A stretch of 7,933 nt of DNA from DASXAQ01 sp036406615 (GTDB lineage Bacteria; Actinomycetota; UBA4738), in assembly GCA_036406615.1 (NCBI GenBank), contig DASXAQ010000062.1, positions 1 through 7,933 on the forward strand. The letters are read 5' to 3'. This document shows positions 1 through 5,682 of this stretch, piece after piece (within the stretch, counting starts at the first letter, position 1; each line of letters starts with the position of its first letter). The translations under genes and the position numbers were made by a program. Below the pieces are notes generated by a model. The model did not search any database, was not told the DNA's origin, and saw only the letters and a program-made list of their open reading frames with translations.

Positions 1-926
1 GCCTCGATCGCCGAGAACGCGAACGTGGCGCGCCCGTTCTGCGTGTACGAGGTGTCGAAGAAGTCGACGTTGCCGTCGTCGTCCTGGGAGACGTTCTCGA
101 GGTAGGCCTCGGGCCGCGTCACGGCGCCGTGGATGGTCGGCTCGTCCTCGGGGTTCAGGCCGAAGGTCTTGGCGAAGCAGCCGGCCTCGGTGGCGTCGAT
201 CGTGCCGTCGGCGTTCCAGGAGACGAAGTCGTCCTGCACCGGCAGCGAGCCGTTCTGGCGCGTGAAGGTGGTGGTCGTCTTGCCCGTCCCCGAGAGGCCG
301 ACGATCAGGACGACGCGCTCGCCACGCCCGGTCGGGATGACCTTGCAGCCTGCGTGCAGCGGCAGGCCGCCGCGCTCGTACACGCGCCGGTTCCACATCC
401 GAAGGCCGCCCTTCTTCGACTCGCCGAAGTAATCGGAGCCCAGGACGCGGCTGACGTTGTTGTCCAGGTCCACCGCGATGCAGCGGTCGTCGGGGTAGCC
501 GGCGAGGAACAGGTTCGGCGTGTAGATCATCTGCACCTCGGGGTCGGACGCGTTGGCGCCCGACTCGTAGTACAGCTTCTGCTGCATGCCGGCGACGTTC
601 GCGTTGGCGGCTTCGATCGTCAGGCGCGCCCGCGTGCGGAAGTCGGGCACGTTGCCGATGTAGCCGTCGATGACGACCATCTCCTGCTGCGCGATGTAGT
701 CGTCCTGAAGCTTGGCGATGCGCGCGTACTCCTCGCGCGTGATCGTCTTGGAGTCCGTGATGCTCGGGTCGTCGGTGACGACGAACGTGGAGCCGCTGCT
801 GCGCGAGGTCACCTTCGTCTGGACGTTCACGTTGTCGTACTCGGTGATCCGGCACGTTGGCATGCGTTCGGTCATTGCCCGCAACTGCTCGGCGGACGGA
901 TTGTCGTGGATGGCCTTCGCGTTCAT
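1..926 (-). CDS. pckA: Phosphoenolpyruvate carboxykinase (ATP), 5' part, truncated by window edge
   Basis: This enzyme converts oxaloacetate and ATP to phosphoenolpyruvate, CO2 and ADP in the cytoplasm, the entry step of gluconeogenesis. The window holds 308 complete codons from ATG 924-926; the C-terminal part lies beyond base 1. The Walker A loop GLSGTGKT is at residues 210-217. Compared from memory with E. coli PckA, the following are kept: Arg42 (like R65), Lys171/Lys172 in FGESKKG (like K212/K213), His191 (like H232), Asp232/Asp233 in QDDF (like D268/D269), the EAGCFAKT segment at 247-254, and Arg299 (like R333). The fit to E. coli is loose: the substrate loop GRSPKDK reads SRSSGST here, and GDDEHGW reads QDDFVSW. 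The N-terminus is about 38 residues shorter than in E. coli. A GGGAG Shine-Dalgarno 8 nt upstream supports the start. The family is clear from the nucleotide-binding and metal-site motifs, and ATP preference is inferred from them. Confidence 0.93.
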   Translation of the reverse strand, partial: MNAKAIHDNPSAEQLRAMTERMPTCRITEYDNVNVQTKVTSRSSGSTFVVTDDPSITDSKTITREEYARIAKLQDDYIAQQEMVVIDGYIGNVPDFRTRARLTIEAANANVAGMQQKLYYESGANASDPEVQMIYTPNLFLAGYPDDRCIAVDLDNNVSRVLGSDYFGESKKGGLRMWNRRVYERGGLPLHAGCKVIPTGRGERVVLIVGLSGTGKTTTTFTRQNGSLPVQDDFVSWNADGTIDATEAGCFAKTFGLNPEDEPTIHGAVTRPEAYLENVSQDDDGNVDFFDTSYTQNGRATFAFSAIE

Positions 927-934
927 GCAGTCGT

Positions 935-939
935 CTCCC
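935..939 (-). promoter_or_regulatory. Shine-Dalgarno of pckA
   Basis: The minus strand reads GGGAG followed by 8 nt and then ATG at 926. It is one of only three strong Shine-Dalgarno sites in the window and fixes the pckA start. It implies a real 5' leader for pckA, unlike most neighbouring transcription units. Confidence 0.7.
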
Positions 940-969
940 AGAGGTCGAATCGGGTCAGAGGGAAACACC

Positions 970-975
970 ATTCTA
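970..975 (-). promoter_or_regulatory. Candidate -10 element for pckA
   Basis: The minus strand reads TAGAAT, five of six matches to TATAAT, in otherwise GC-rich sequence. Transcription would start near 963, giving a leader of about 37 nt that carries the Shine-Dalgarno. No TTGACA-like box is seen at the usual distance. The palindrome at 982-996 occupies the spacer and -35 region, so this promoter may depend on a regulator or be repressed by one. Confidence 0.45.
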
Positions 976-981
976 GGGGCT

Positions 982-996
982 GGGCACGGCGTGCCC
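982..996. repeat. Perfect 15-bp palindrome upstream of pckA (7-1-7)
   Basis: The plus strand reads GGGCACG, one G, then CGTGCCC: two perfect 7-bp arms around a single central base. It lies 6 bp upstream of the candidate pckA -10 hexamer, where a regulator would block or contact RNA polymerase. As RNA it could not form a good hairpin because the loop is one base, so a protein-binding operator is the better reading. No T-tract follows on the minus strand. Confidence 0.5.
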
Positions 997-1003
997 CGTC
1001 CCA

Positions 1004-1017
1004 TCCGGCGCGCCGGA
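1004..1017. repeat. Perfect 14-bp palindrome between dodecin stop and pckA
   Basis: TCCGGCGCGCCGGA is its own reverse complement. Its centre lies about 21.5 bp from the centre of the 982-996 palindrome, close to two helical turns, so two dimers would sit on the same DNA face. It also lies 21 bp past the dodecin stop and could contribute to transcript termination, but no U-tract follows, so a factor-independent terminator is unlikely. At this GC content a chance palindrome is possible. Confidence 0.4.
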
Positions 1018-1037
1018 GCCCGCGCGCTCCCCGTACG

Positions 1038-1247
1038 CTAGCGCGACGGCTCGACGGTGAAGTACAGGCGGATCCGCGTGCGGTACTCGGCGATCCGGCC
1101 CTCCTGCACCCGCGTGCTGGTCTCCAGCACCTCCATGCGGTGGATGCCCCGGATGGTCTTGGCCGCCTCGCCCAGCGCCTCGCGGGCCGCGTCCCCCCAC
1201 GAGTGCGGGGAGATGCCCTCCAGATCGATGGTGTTGATGACCGGCAT
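1038..1247 (-). CDS. Dodecin family protein, Trp-less subtype
   Basis: A 69-residue protein of dodecin size. Family members form hollow dodecamers that store flavins or bind other ligands such as coenzyme A. The early segment SPHSWGDAAREAL (residues 13-25) and the beta strands HRMEVLE and AEYRTRIRLYF match the dodecin beta-alpha-beta-beta pattern. The tryptophan that stacks on the flavin in well-studied dodecins (the WFEV or WAEV position) is Arg37 here, and the partner glutamine of the YQ position is Arg56. Flavin storage is therefore uncertain; related Trp-less dodecins with YR at the second site are common in bacteria. The start at 1245-1247 is chosen because upstream in-frame sequence would run into thiL and shows no dodecin similarity. 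There is no good Shine-Dalgarno; a CATAAT hexamer ends 6 nt upstream. pckA follows on the same strand, so co-transcription is possible. Confidence 0.88.
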   Translation of the reverse strand: MPVINTIDLEGISPHSWGDAAREALGEAAKTIRGIHRMEVLETSTRVQEGRIAEYRTRIRLYFTVEPSR

Positions 1248-1252
1248 GGGCC

Positions 1253-1259
1253 CATTATG
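1253..1259. promoter_or_regulatory. Overlapping divergent -10 elements for dodecin and thiL
   Basis: A short A/T island, CATTATG on plus and CATAATG on minus, lies in the 19-bp gap between two divergent start codons. CATAAT on minus (1254-1259) ends 6 nt before the dodecin ATG. CATTAT on plus (1253-1258) ends 8 nt before the thiL ATG. Both spacings put the first transcribed base at or next to the start codon, so both messages may be leaderless and the two promoters would exclude each other. No -35 box is evident on either strand. Confidence 0.4.
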
Positions 1260-1266
1260 CGGGAAC

Positions 1267-2280
1267 ATGGGGGACGTGAGCTTCACCGAGGACGAGCTGG
1301 CCGAGACCCTGCGCAAGATCCTCGGCGGCGACCATCCCGGCGTGCGGCTGGGGCCGGGCGACGATGCCGCCCTCGTCGATCCGAGCCGGCACCTGACGGT
1401 GCTGACGGTCGACATGCTGGTCGAGGGCGTCGACTTCGAACGCGCGACCGCGACGCCGCGCGACGTGGGCTACAAGGCGATCGCCGTCAACGTGAGCGAC
1501 GTCGCCGCGATGGGCGGCAGCCCGCGGTTCGCCCTGTCGGCCGCGGGATTCCCGGAGACCACCGAGACCGGGTGGATCATCGAGCTGTTCGCGGGGATGC
1601 GCGAGGCCGCGGACGAATATGCGATGGCGGTCGTCGGCGGCGACCTGTCGCGCGCCGACCGCGTCGTCCTGTCGGTCACGGTGACGGGCGAGGTCCCGGA
1701 CGGCGGCGCGGTCATGCGGACCGGCGCCCGGCCCGGCGATCGCATCGTGGTGACCGGCGCGCTCGGCGCGGCCGCGGGCGGACTTCGGCTGCTTCGAGCG
1801 CCGGCCCAGTCCGTCGCGCACGTCATCGGGACACCGTGGGCGCGGGAGCTGGTCGCTGCGCAGTCCCGGCCGGCGGCGCGGCTCGGCGAAGGCCGGACGC
1901 TCGCGCGCCACGGTGCCAGGGCGATGATCGACGTCTCCGACGGGCTGACGTTGGACCTGGCCAGGCTGTGCCGCGCCGGCGGCGTGGGCGCCGCGATCAC
2001 GCTCGGCGTCGTGCCGGTGGCCGACACCGTGCGGCTGCTCGGCGAGGTGATGCCGGTCGAGCCGCTGGCGCTGGCGCTGGAAGGCGGCGAGGACTTCGAG
2101 CTGCTGGCCGCGCTGCCGCCCGACGCGGTCGAGGGCGCGACCAAGGACCTGCATGAGCGCTTCGGCACGCCGCTGACCGACATCGGCGAATTCCGCGAGG
2201 GGTCGGGGCTGGTGGCCGTCGGAAGCGCCGGCTCGGAGCGTCCACTCGAGCCGAAGGGGTGGGACCACTTTGGATCGTGA
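1267..2280 (+). CDS. thiL: Thiamine-monophosphate kinase
   Basis: ThiL phosphorylates thiamine monophosphate with ATP to give thiamine diphosphate, the last step of cofactor synthesis, in the cytoplasm. The 337-residue product has normal family length and the PurM/AIR-synthase-like layout. Visible motifs are GPGDDAALVD (29-38, metal and nucleotide site), TVDMLVEGVDF (47-57), GYKAIAVNVSDVAAMGG (68-84), GGDLSRAD (124-131), RTGARPGD (151-158), IDVSDGL (221-227) and LEGGEDFELLAALP (271-284). The usual VEGVHF reads VEGVDF (Asp56). The ATG at 1267 is preferred; ATG 1246 or 1237 upstream, or GTG 1276 downstream, are in frame but less likely. No Shine-Dalgarno at a normal distance is seen, and a CATTAT hexamer ends 8 nt upstream. 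The gene overlaps thiD by 11 bp, so the two are translationally coupled. No room exists for a TPP riboswitch. Confidence 0.95.
   Translation: MGDVSFTEDELAETLRKILGGDHPGVRLGPGDDAALVDPSRHLTVLTVDMLVEGVDFERATATPRDVGYKAIAVNVSDVAAMGGSPRFALSAAGFPETTETGWIIELFAGMREAADEYAMAVVGGDLSRADRVVLSVTVTGEVPDGGAVMRTGARPGDRIVVTGALGAAAGGLRLLRAPAQSVAHVIGTPWARELVAAQSRPAARLGEGRTLARHGARAMIDVSDGLTLDLARLCRAGGVGAAITLGVVPVADTVRLLGEVMPVEPLALALEGGEDFELLAALPPDAVEGATKDLHERFGTPLTDIGEFREGSGLVAVGSAGSERPLEPKGWDHFGS
2261..2272 (+). promoter_or_regulatory. Shine-Dalgarno and TTG start of thiD inside the thiL 3' end
   Basis: GGGGTGGGA (2256-2264, core GGGA at 2261-2264) lies 5 nt upstream of TTG 2270-2272. The nearby GTG at 2277 is out of frame, and no later in-frame ATG precedes the conserved substrate motif, so TTG must be the start. 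Terminating thiL ribosomes (stop 2278-2280) would cover this site, tying ThiD output to thiL translation. Confidence 0.6.
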
Positions 2281-3082
2281 GGAGCCGGCGCGCGCGCTGA
2301 CGATCGCCGGCTCGGACTCGGGGGGCGGCGCCGGCATCCAGGCCGACCTCAAGACCTTCGCCGTGCTGGGTGTGTGGGGGATGAGCGCGGTCACCTCCGT
2401 CACCGTCCAGAACACGCTGGGGGTGACCGGCGCCTCGGACGTGCCGCCCGAGGTCGTGGGCGCGCAGATCCGGGCGGTGGCCGGCGACATCGGGGTGGAC
2501 GCGGCCAAGACGGGCATGCTCTCCTCGGCCGCCATCGTGGAGGCGGTGGCCGACGCGGTCGAGCAGACGGGCATCCCGAACCTGGTGGTCGACCCGGTGT
2601 TCGTCTCGAAGCACGGGCACCCCTTGCTGCGCGAGGACGCCGTGGAGGCGCTGCGATCCCGGATCCTCCCGCTGGCGGCGCTGATCACGCCGAACCTGCC
2701 GGAGGCCGCCGGACTGGCCGGGTTCGACGTTCGAACTCGCGACGACATGCGCAAGGCGGCCGAGGCCCTCCTGTCGATGGGCGCGCAGGCAGTGCTCGTG
2801 AAGGGCGGCCACCTCGACGGACCGGCCGCGGACGACCTGCTGGTCGACCGCGACCGCGAGCAGTGGCTCGAGGCGGAACGGATCGACACGCCGAACACGC
2901 ACGGCACCGGGTGCGTCCTGTCCGCGGCGGTGGCCGCGTTCCTGGCCCTTGGTCAGGCGCTGCCGGATGCCGTCGCGGCGGCCAAGGCGTTCGTGTCCCA
3001 GGCGATCCGCCACGCCCGTACGGTCGGCGAAGGGATCGGGCCGGTCGATCCGGCGTGGCCGGCGATCACGGGGTGGGACTAG
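2270..3082 (+). CDS. thiD: Hydroxymethylpyrimidine / phosphomethylpyrimidine kinase
   Basis: ThiD is a ribokinase-fold enzyme that phosphorylates hydroxymethylpyrimidine twice to give HMP-PP, the pyrimidine half of thiamine. The 270-residue product matches the usual length. Motifs seen: TIAGSDSGGGAGIQADLKTF at 11-30 (substrate site), KTGML (80-84), VVDPVFVSKHG (106-116), LITPNLPEA (138-146), VLVKGGH (175-181), and NTHGTGCVLSAAVAAF (209-224) with the anion-hole GTGC segment and Cys215. No ThiE domain is fused: the protein ends about 55 residues after the GTGC motif. It overlaps thiL by 11 bp and uses a TTG start. It converges on rpmB with only 24 bp between the two stop codons, where the 10-bp palindrome CGCCGCGGCG lies but no T-tract follows. 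Confidence 0.95.
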   Translation: MDREEPARALTIAGSDSGGGAGIQADLKTFAVLGVWGMSAVTSVTVQNTLGVTGASDVPPEVVGAQIRAVAGDIGVDAAKTGMLSSAAIVEAVADAVEQTGIPNLVVDPVFVSKHGHPLLREDAVEALRSRILPLAALITPNLPEAAGLAGFDVRTRDDMRKAAEALLSMGAQAVLVKGGHLDGPAADDLLVDRDREQWLEAERIDTPNTHGTGCVLSAAVAAFLALGQALPDAVAAAKAFVSQAIRHARTVGEGIGPVDPAWPAITGWD

Positions 3083-3106
3083 GGAAGGACGGGTGCGCCG
3101 CGGCGG

Positions 3107-3298
3107 TCAGCCCGCGCGGACGACGCGGCCGGCCTTCAGGCACTTCGTGCACACGTTCAGGCGCTTGGGGGTGCCGTCGACGACCGCGCGCACGCGCTGG
3201 ATGTTCGGATCCCAGCGCCGGGGCGAGCGGCGGTGCGAGTGGGAGACCTGCATGCCGAAGAACGGCGTCTTCCCGCAGATGTCGCAGACGGCGGCCAT
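3107..3298 (-). CDS. rpmB: 50S ribosomal protein L28, zinc-binding form
   Basis: L28 is a small protein of the large ribosomal subunit. The 63-residue product starts MAAVCDICGK and ends VCTKCLKAGRVVRAG. The two CXXC pairs (Cys5/Cys8 and Cys50/Cys53) make the zinc-binding C+ form. The central basic stretch SHSHRRSPRRWDPNIQRVR (19-37) matches the conserved SNRRTKRRWLPNLQ region of the family. The gene lies 22 bp downstream of the lytB-like stop on the same strand and converges on thiD. Its start has no clear Shine-Dalgarno, but TAGCAT ends 9 nt upstream, so it may have its own leaderless message in addition to read-through. In related genomes rpmB sits directly next to the DAK gene; here two envelope genes intervene. 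Confidence 0.96.
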   Translation of the reverse strand: MAAVCDICGKTPFFGMQVSHSHRRSPRRWDPNIQRVRAVVDGTPKRLNVCTKCLKAGRVVRAG

Positions 3299-3307
3299 GA
3301 CCCAAGG

Positions 3308-3313
3308 ATGCTA
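3308..3313 (-). promoter_or_regulatory. Candidate -10 element for rpmB
   Basis: The minus strand reads TAGCAT (a TANNNT match) with 9 nt to the rpmB ATG, in the same position relative to the start as at dodecin and tlpA. It overlaps an inverted repeat, CTAGC with 4 nt and GCTAG (3311-3324), that also spans the stop codon of the upstream gene. The repeat may be incidental because its arms are only 5 bp. Confidence 0.35.
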
Positions 3314-3320
3314 GCAGGCG

Positions 3321-5054
3321 CTAGTCGCCGCGCCGCCGTCGCCGCCGCGCGAACGTGACGAACGCCGCCACGGCGATGACCGCGACCACGGACCCGCCGA
3401 CCACGATCGCGGCTGCGGCGGCCATGGTCCCCGACCCCGACCCGGACGGCGCGGGCGAGGCCGCCGACACCCCTTCGACGCGAAGCGGGTGGGACGACGT
3501 CCGAACGGTGTCGACGCCGTCGGTGACGACGGCCTGGATCGAACCCGTGCCGGCGGCGGCCGCCGGGAGCGCCACGGCGACGGCGTGGGTGCCGGCGGTC
3601 AGCGTGCGCGCCGGCCCGAGCGCCACCTCGGCGCCCGAGGCCGACCCCGCCGGGCGCCACCGCAGCTGAACGATCTCGGCCTGCGGCGCGTGGACCGTCA
3701 CGGAGATGCGGCCACCCGTCGGGGCCGAGGCCGGCGCGTCGACCGTGCCCGGATCCAGCAAGGGGGCGGGCGCTGCCCCATGCCGCACCCGGAGGAACCG
3801 GCCGCCGGTCACCAGCCACGGGCCGGCTCCCGGATCGGCCCCGTGCACCGACACGGTGCCGAGGCCCTGGATCCGGACCGAGGACAGGCCGGTGGCGATG
3901 CCGATGCGGATCGTCGGCGGCTCGCGCACCGTGGCGGGCTTCAGGCCGCCGTAATAGAAGGACAGGATCTGCGCGGTCGTCATCCCGCGAGCGGCCTTGC
4001 CCTCGGCTCCCCACTGCACCATGCCGACGCCGTGCCCCCAGCCGCGCCCGGTCAGGACCGCCCTGCGTCCCTTGGTGACGGCCGAGAACCACTTCGACGG
4101 AACGGTCTGGGGGAGCGCGGTGCCGAGCGTGTGCCGGCCGGGCCACGCGTTGGCGGTCGGGTACCGGTCGGGCGCGAGGCAGGACGCCCACGCGTTGAGG
4201 TCGGCCGCGAACGAGGCCGTGTCGAACACGGCGCTGGTGCCGCGGCCGCGCACGACCACGCGGGCGCCACCGCCGCTGACCGAGGAGACGCGCGCGGCCG
4301 ACCATGCGCCGGCCGCCCGCAGGAACCGTGCGACGTCGTCGAGCGTGACCGACGTGCGCCAGTGCGACAACGGCGACGCGCCGTCGTCTGCCTCGCGGAC
4401 CGGCTTCAGGTAGGGCAGCGGCGCGCTGCCGAAGACCGCGGCGTTCGAGTACGTGTGGCCGTTCGAGGTCGAGAAGTACACGGTGTCGGCCGGCCGCCCG
4501 TTCCACAGCAGCGCCTGGTGCGACGTCGCCGAGACCGCCTGGACCCATCGCGCCCCGTTCGGGCCCGCGCTCACGCCGAGCCCCGTGTAGACCTGGCACG
4601 CGTCCGTCGCGCACAGCTGGTAGCCGAGCGCGCGTCCGGTCGGGTCGGGATAGGCAAGGTTCGCCAGCGCGTACGACCGCGCCGCGATCGCCTGCGCCTC
4701 GAGCGCCGGCATCGGCCACGTCGGCGGGACCTCGCCGAGCCCGTCCACGTACTGCTCGAACGGCATGACGCCGATCACGAACAGGTGCCCGGTGCCGTCC
4801 TTGCCGACCTCGATCGTCCCCGGATACCGCGCGTGCAACACCGGCCGCACGGGGTGTACGCAGGGCGATCGCCGTCGCGGGTACGTGCCGTGGACCAGCA
4901 GGCTCGAACCGGGCGCGGCGACGAACGTCACCCGGGGGAGTCGCCGGACGGCGGTGGAAGACGGCGCCTCGACGGCGCGGGCCGGCATCGGGCCCAGCGC
5001 GACCAGGACCGTCCCGAGGGCCGCGGCCACGGCGGCGGCCGTGCGGCGCCGCAC
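3321..5054 (-). CDS. SpoIID/LytB-domain protein, secreted and C-terminally membrane-anchored
   Basis: A 577-residue exported protein. SpoIID is a lytic transglycosylase acting on denuded glycan strands; LytB-type relatives occur in non-sporulating Actinobacteria, so the role here is probably cell-wall remodelling. Order: signal peptide (MRRRTAAAV start, cleavage likely after ARA at 25-27); SpoIID domain about 75-375 with GEVPPTWP and the expected catalytic Glu108, EAQAIAARSYAL (119-130), CQVYTG (153-158), FSTSNGHTYSN (194-204) and GRGWGHGVGMVQWGA (336-350); a beta-rich, Ig-like stretch about 440-528; a Pro/Ser/Gly linker; a membrane segment about 544-569; and an Arg-rich tail. Cysteines after the signal are C65, C148, C153 and C292; C148/C153 resemble the SpoIID zinc pair. 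GTG 5052-5054 is chosen because it lies 2 bp after the tlpA-like stop and gives a perfect signal peptide; the frame stays open further upstream without meaning. Confidence 0.88.
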   Translation of the reverse strand: MRRRTAAAVAAALGTVLVALGPMPARAVEAPSSTAVRRLPRVTFVAAPGSSLLVHGTYPRRRSPCVHPVRPVLHARYPGTIEVGKDGTGHLFVIGVMPFEQYVDGLGEVPPTWPMPALEAQAIAARSYALANLAYPDPTGRALGYQLCATDACQVYTGLGVSAGPNGARWVQAVSATSHQALLWNGRPADTVYFSTSNGHTYSNAAVFGSAPLPYLKPVREADDGASPLSHWRTSVTLDDVARFLRAAGAWSAARVSSVSGGGARVVVRGRGTSAVFDTASFAADLNAWASCLAPDRYPTANAWPGRHTLGTALPQTVPSKWFSAVTKGRRAVLTGRGWGHGVGMVQWGAEGKAARGMTTAQILSFYYGGLKPATVREPPTIRIGIATGLSSVRIQGLGTVSVHGADPGAGPWLVTGGRFLRVRHGAAPAPLLDPGTVDAPASAPTGGRISVTVHAPQAEIVQLRWRPAGSASGAEVALGPARTLTAGTHAVAVALPAAAAGTGSIQAVVTDGVDTVRTSSHPLRVEGVSAASPAPSGSGSGTMAAAAAIVVGGSVVAVIAVAAFVTFARRRRRRGD

Positions 5055-5056
5055 GG

Positions 5057-5620
5057 CTACGCGGGCACCACCTTGGCGAGCTGGGCCTGCAGCGTCTGCC
5101 TGGACGTCGGGCCGCTGCCGATCCAGGACCGCGTCCCGTCGCTCGCGTAGACGATCGTGTCGGGCTGGCCGATGAACCCGAAGCCGCGCTTGATCGCGTT
5201 GTTGGGGTCGGCCACGCTCGGGTACGTCCAGCCGTACTGATGGATGAACGCCCGGGCCGGCGTGGCCTGGTCGGCCACGTCGACGCCGACGAACTGCACC
5301 TTCCCCTGGTACTGCTTCGCGAGCTGCGACAGGCCGGGCGCCTCGGAGCGGCACGGCCCGCACCACGAGGCCCAGAAGTTCACGACGACCGGCTTGCCGC
5401 GCAGCGACGACAGCAGCGTCGTGAACTGGTCGTACGTGAACACCGGCAGCGCCGTCGCGGTCGCGGGCAGCGCGACCGTGCCGCCGCTCGGAGTGCCGCC
5501 CGGCCCCGGCAGGCCCGACGAGCTCGTGCAGGCCGCGGCGCCGACCGCCACCGCGATCGCGCAGGAGGCGAGGGCAGCCAGCGGACGGGGGCGGCGATGC
5601 GGAGGAGGGGTTCGGTGCAC
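5057..5620 (-). CDS. TlpA/ResA-type thioredoxin-fold lipoprotein
   Basis: A 187-residue lipid-anchored thiol-disulfide oxidoreductase facing outside the membrane. Residues 1-31 form a lipoprotein signal with a basic N-region, a hydrophobic stretch LAALASCAIAVAVGAAAC and lipobox GAAAC with Cys31 as the lipidated residue. A flexible Ser/Gly/Pro linker (32-50) follows. The thioredoxin domain carries VVVNFWASWCGPCRSE (78-93) with active cysteines C87 and C90, and GQPDTIVY (151-158) with the expected cis-proline P153. Such proteins reduce or isomerise exported thiols, for example in cytochrome c maturation (ResA, CcmG) or other envelope clients. No cytochrome maturation gene is nearby. It is the first gene of a pair with the SpoIID/LytB-type protein, whose start lies 2 bp past this stop, so that neighbour is a plausible client. 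GTG 5618-5620 is the only start keeping a compact lipoprotein signal. TACCAT ends 8 nt upstream, without a Shine-Dalgarno. Confidence 0.88.
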   Translation of the reverse strand: MHRTPPPHRRPRPLAALASCAIAVAVGAAACTSSSGLPGPGGTPSGGTVALPATATALPVFTYDQFTTLLSSLRGKPVVVNFWASWCGPCRSEAPGLSQLAKQYQGKVQFVGVDVADQATPARAFIHQYGWTYPSVADPNNAIKRGFGFIGQPDTIVYASDGTRSWIGSGPTSRQTLQAQLAKVVPA

Positions 5621-5628
5621 GGGACCCA

Positions 5629-5634
5629 ATGGTA
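5629..5634 (-). promoter_or_regulatory. Candidate -10 element for the tlpA-lytB unit
   Basis: The minus strand reads TACCAT (TANNNT) and ends 8 nt before the GTG of the lipoprotein gene. This predicts a transcript beginning at or within a base or two of the start codon. No -35-like box is evident. Confidence 0.35.
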
Positions 5635-5643
5635 GCGGCAGGT

Positions 5644-5658
5644 CCCGCGTTTGGCGGG
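5644..5658. repeat. Short inverted repeat in the tlpA/DAK divergent region
   Basis: CCCGC and GCGGG flank a 5-nt centre GTTTG. It lies between the two divergent candidate promoters, 27 bp upstream of the TATAAT on plus and 9 bp upstream of TACCAT on minus, so it could be an operator. The arms are only 5 bp of pure G/C, and chance is a serious alternative. Confidence 0.25.
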
Positions 5659-5682
5659 CTCCCGAGCGGCGGCGGAGGGCGC

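Noticed and set aside
1248..1266. TPP riboswitch upstream of thiL
   Set aside because: Only 19 bp separate thiL from the divergent dodecin gene, and no THI-box-like sequence is seen.
1248..1415. N-terminal extension of the dodecin gene to 1415
   Set aside because: The added residues are antisense to thiL and lack dodecin similarity; dodecins are normally about 65-72 residues.
129..2156. A 675-codon open frame on the plus strand across pckA, dodecin and thiL
   Set aside because: It runs antisense to pckA and out of frame with thiL, its translation is low-complexity Arg/Gly/Ala-rich, and all three genes it crosses have clear family motifs. Long shadow frames are expected at this GC content.
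1255..2907. A 550-codon open frame on the minus strand opposite thiL and thiD
   Set aside because: The translation is Arg/Ser/Ala-rich with no recognisable motif and lies exactly opposite two confident kinase genes.
3083..3106. Bidirectional intrinsic terminator between thiD and rpmB
   Set aside because: The only palindrome, CGCCGCGGCG, has no loop and no T-tract on either strand, so termination here is not supported by sequence.
3489..5150. A 553-codon open frame on plus and an overlapping 520-codon frame on minus (3157-4719) over the lytB-like gene
   Set aside because: Both are alternative frames of a gene with strong SpoIID motifs and give compositionally biased products.
5055..5366. N-terminal extension of the SpoIID/LytB-type protein to 5366
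   Set aside because: The frame is open, but the extension overlaps the thioredoxin domain in another frame, has no family similarity, and would hide the signal peptide that follows GTG 5052-5054.
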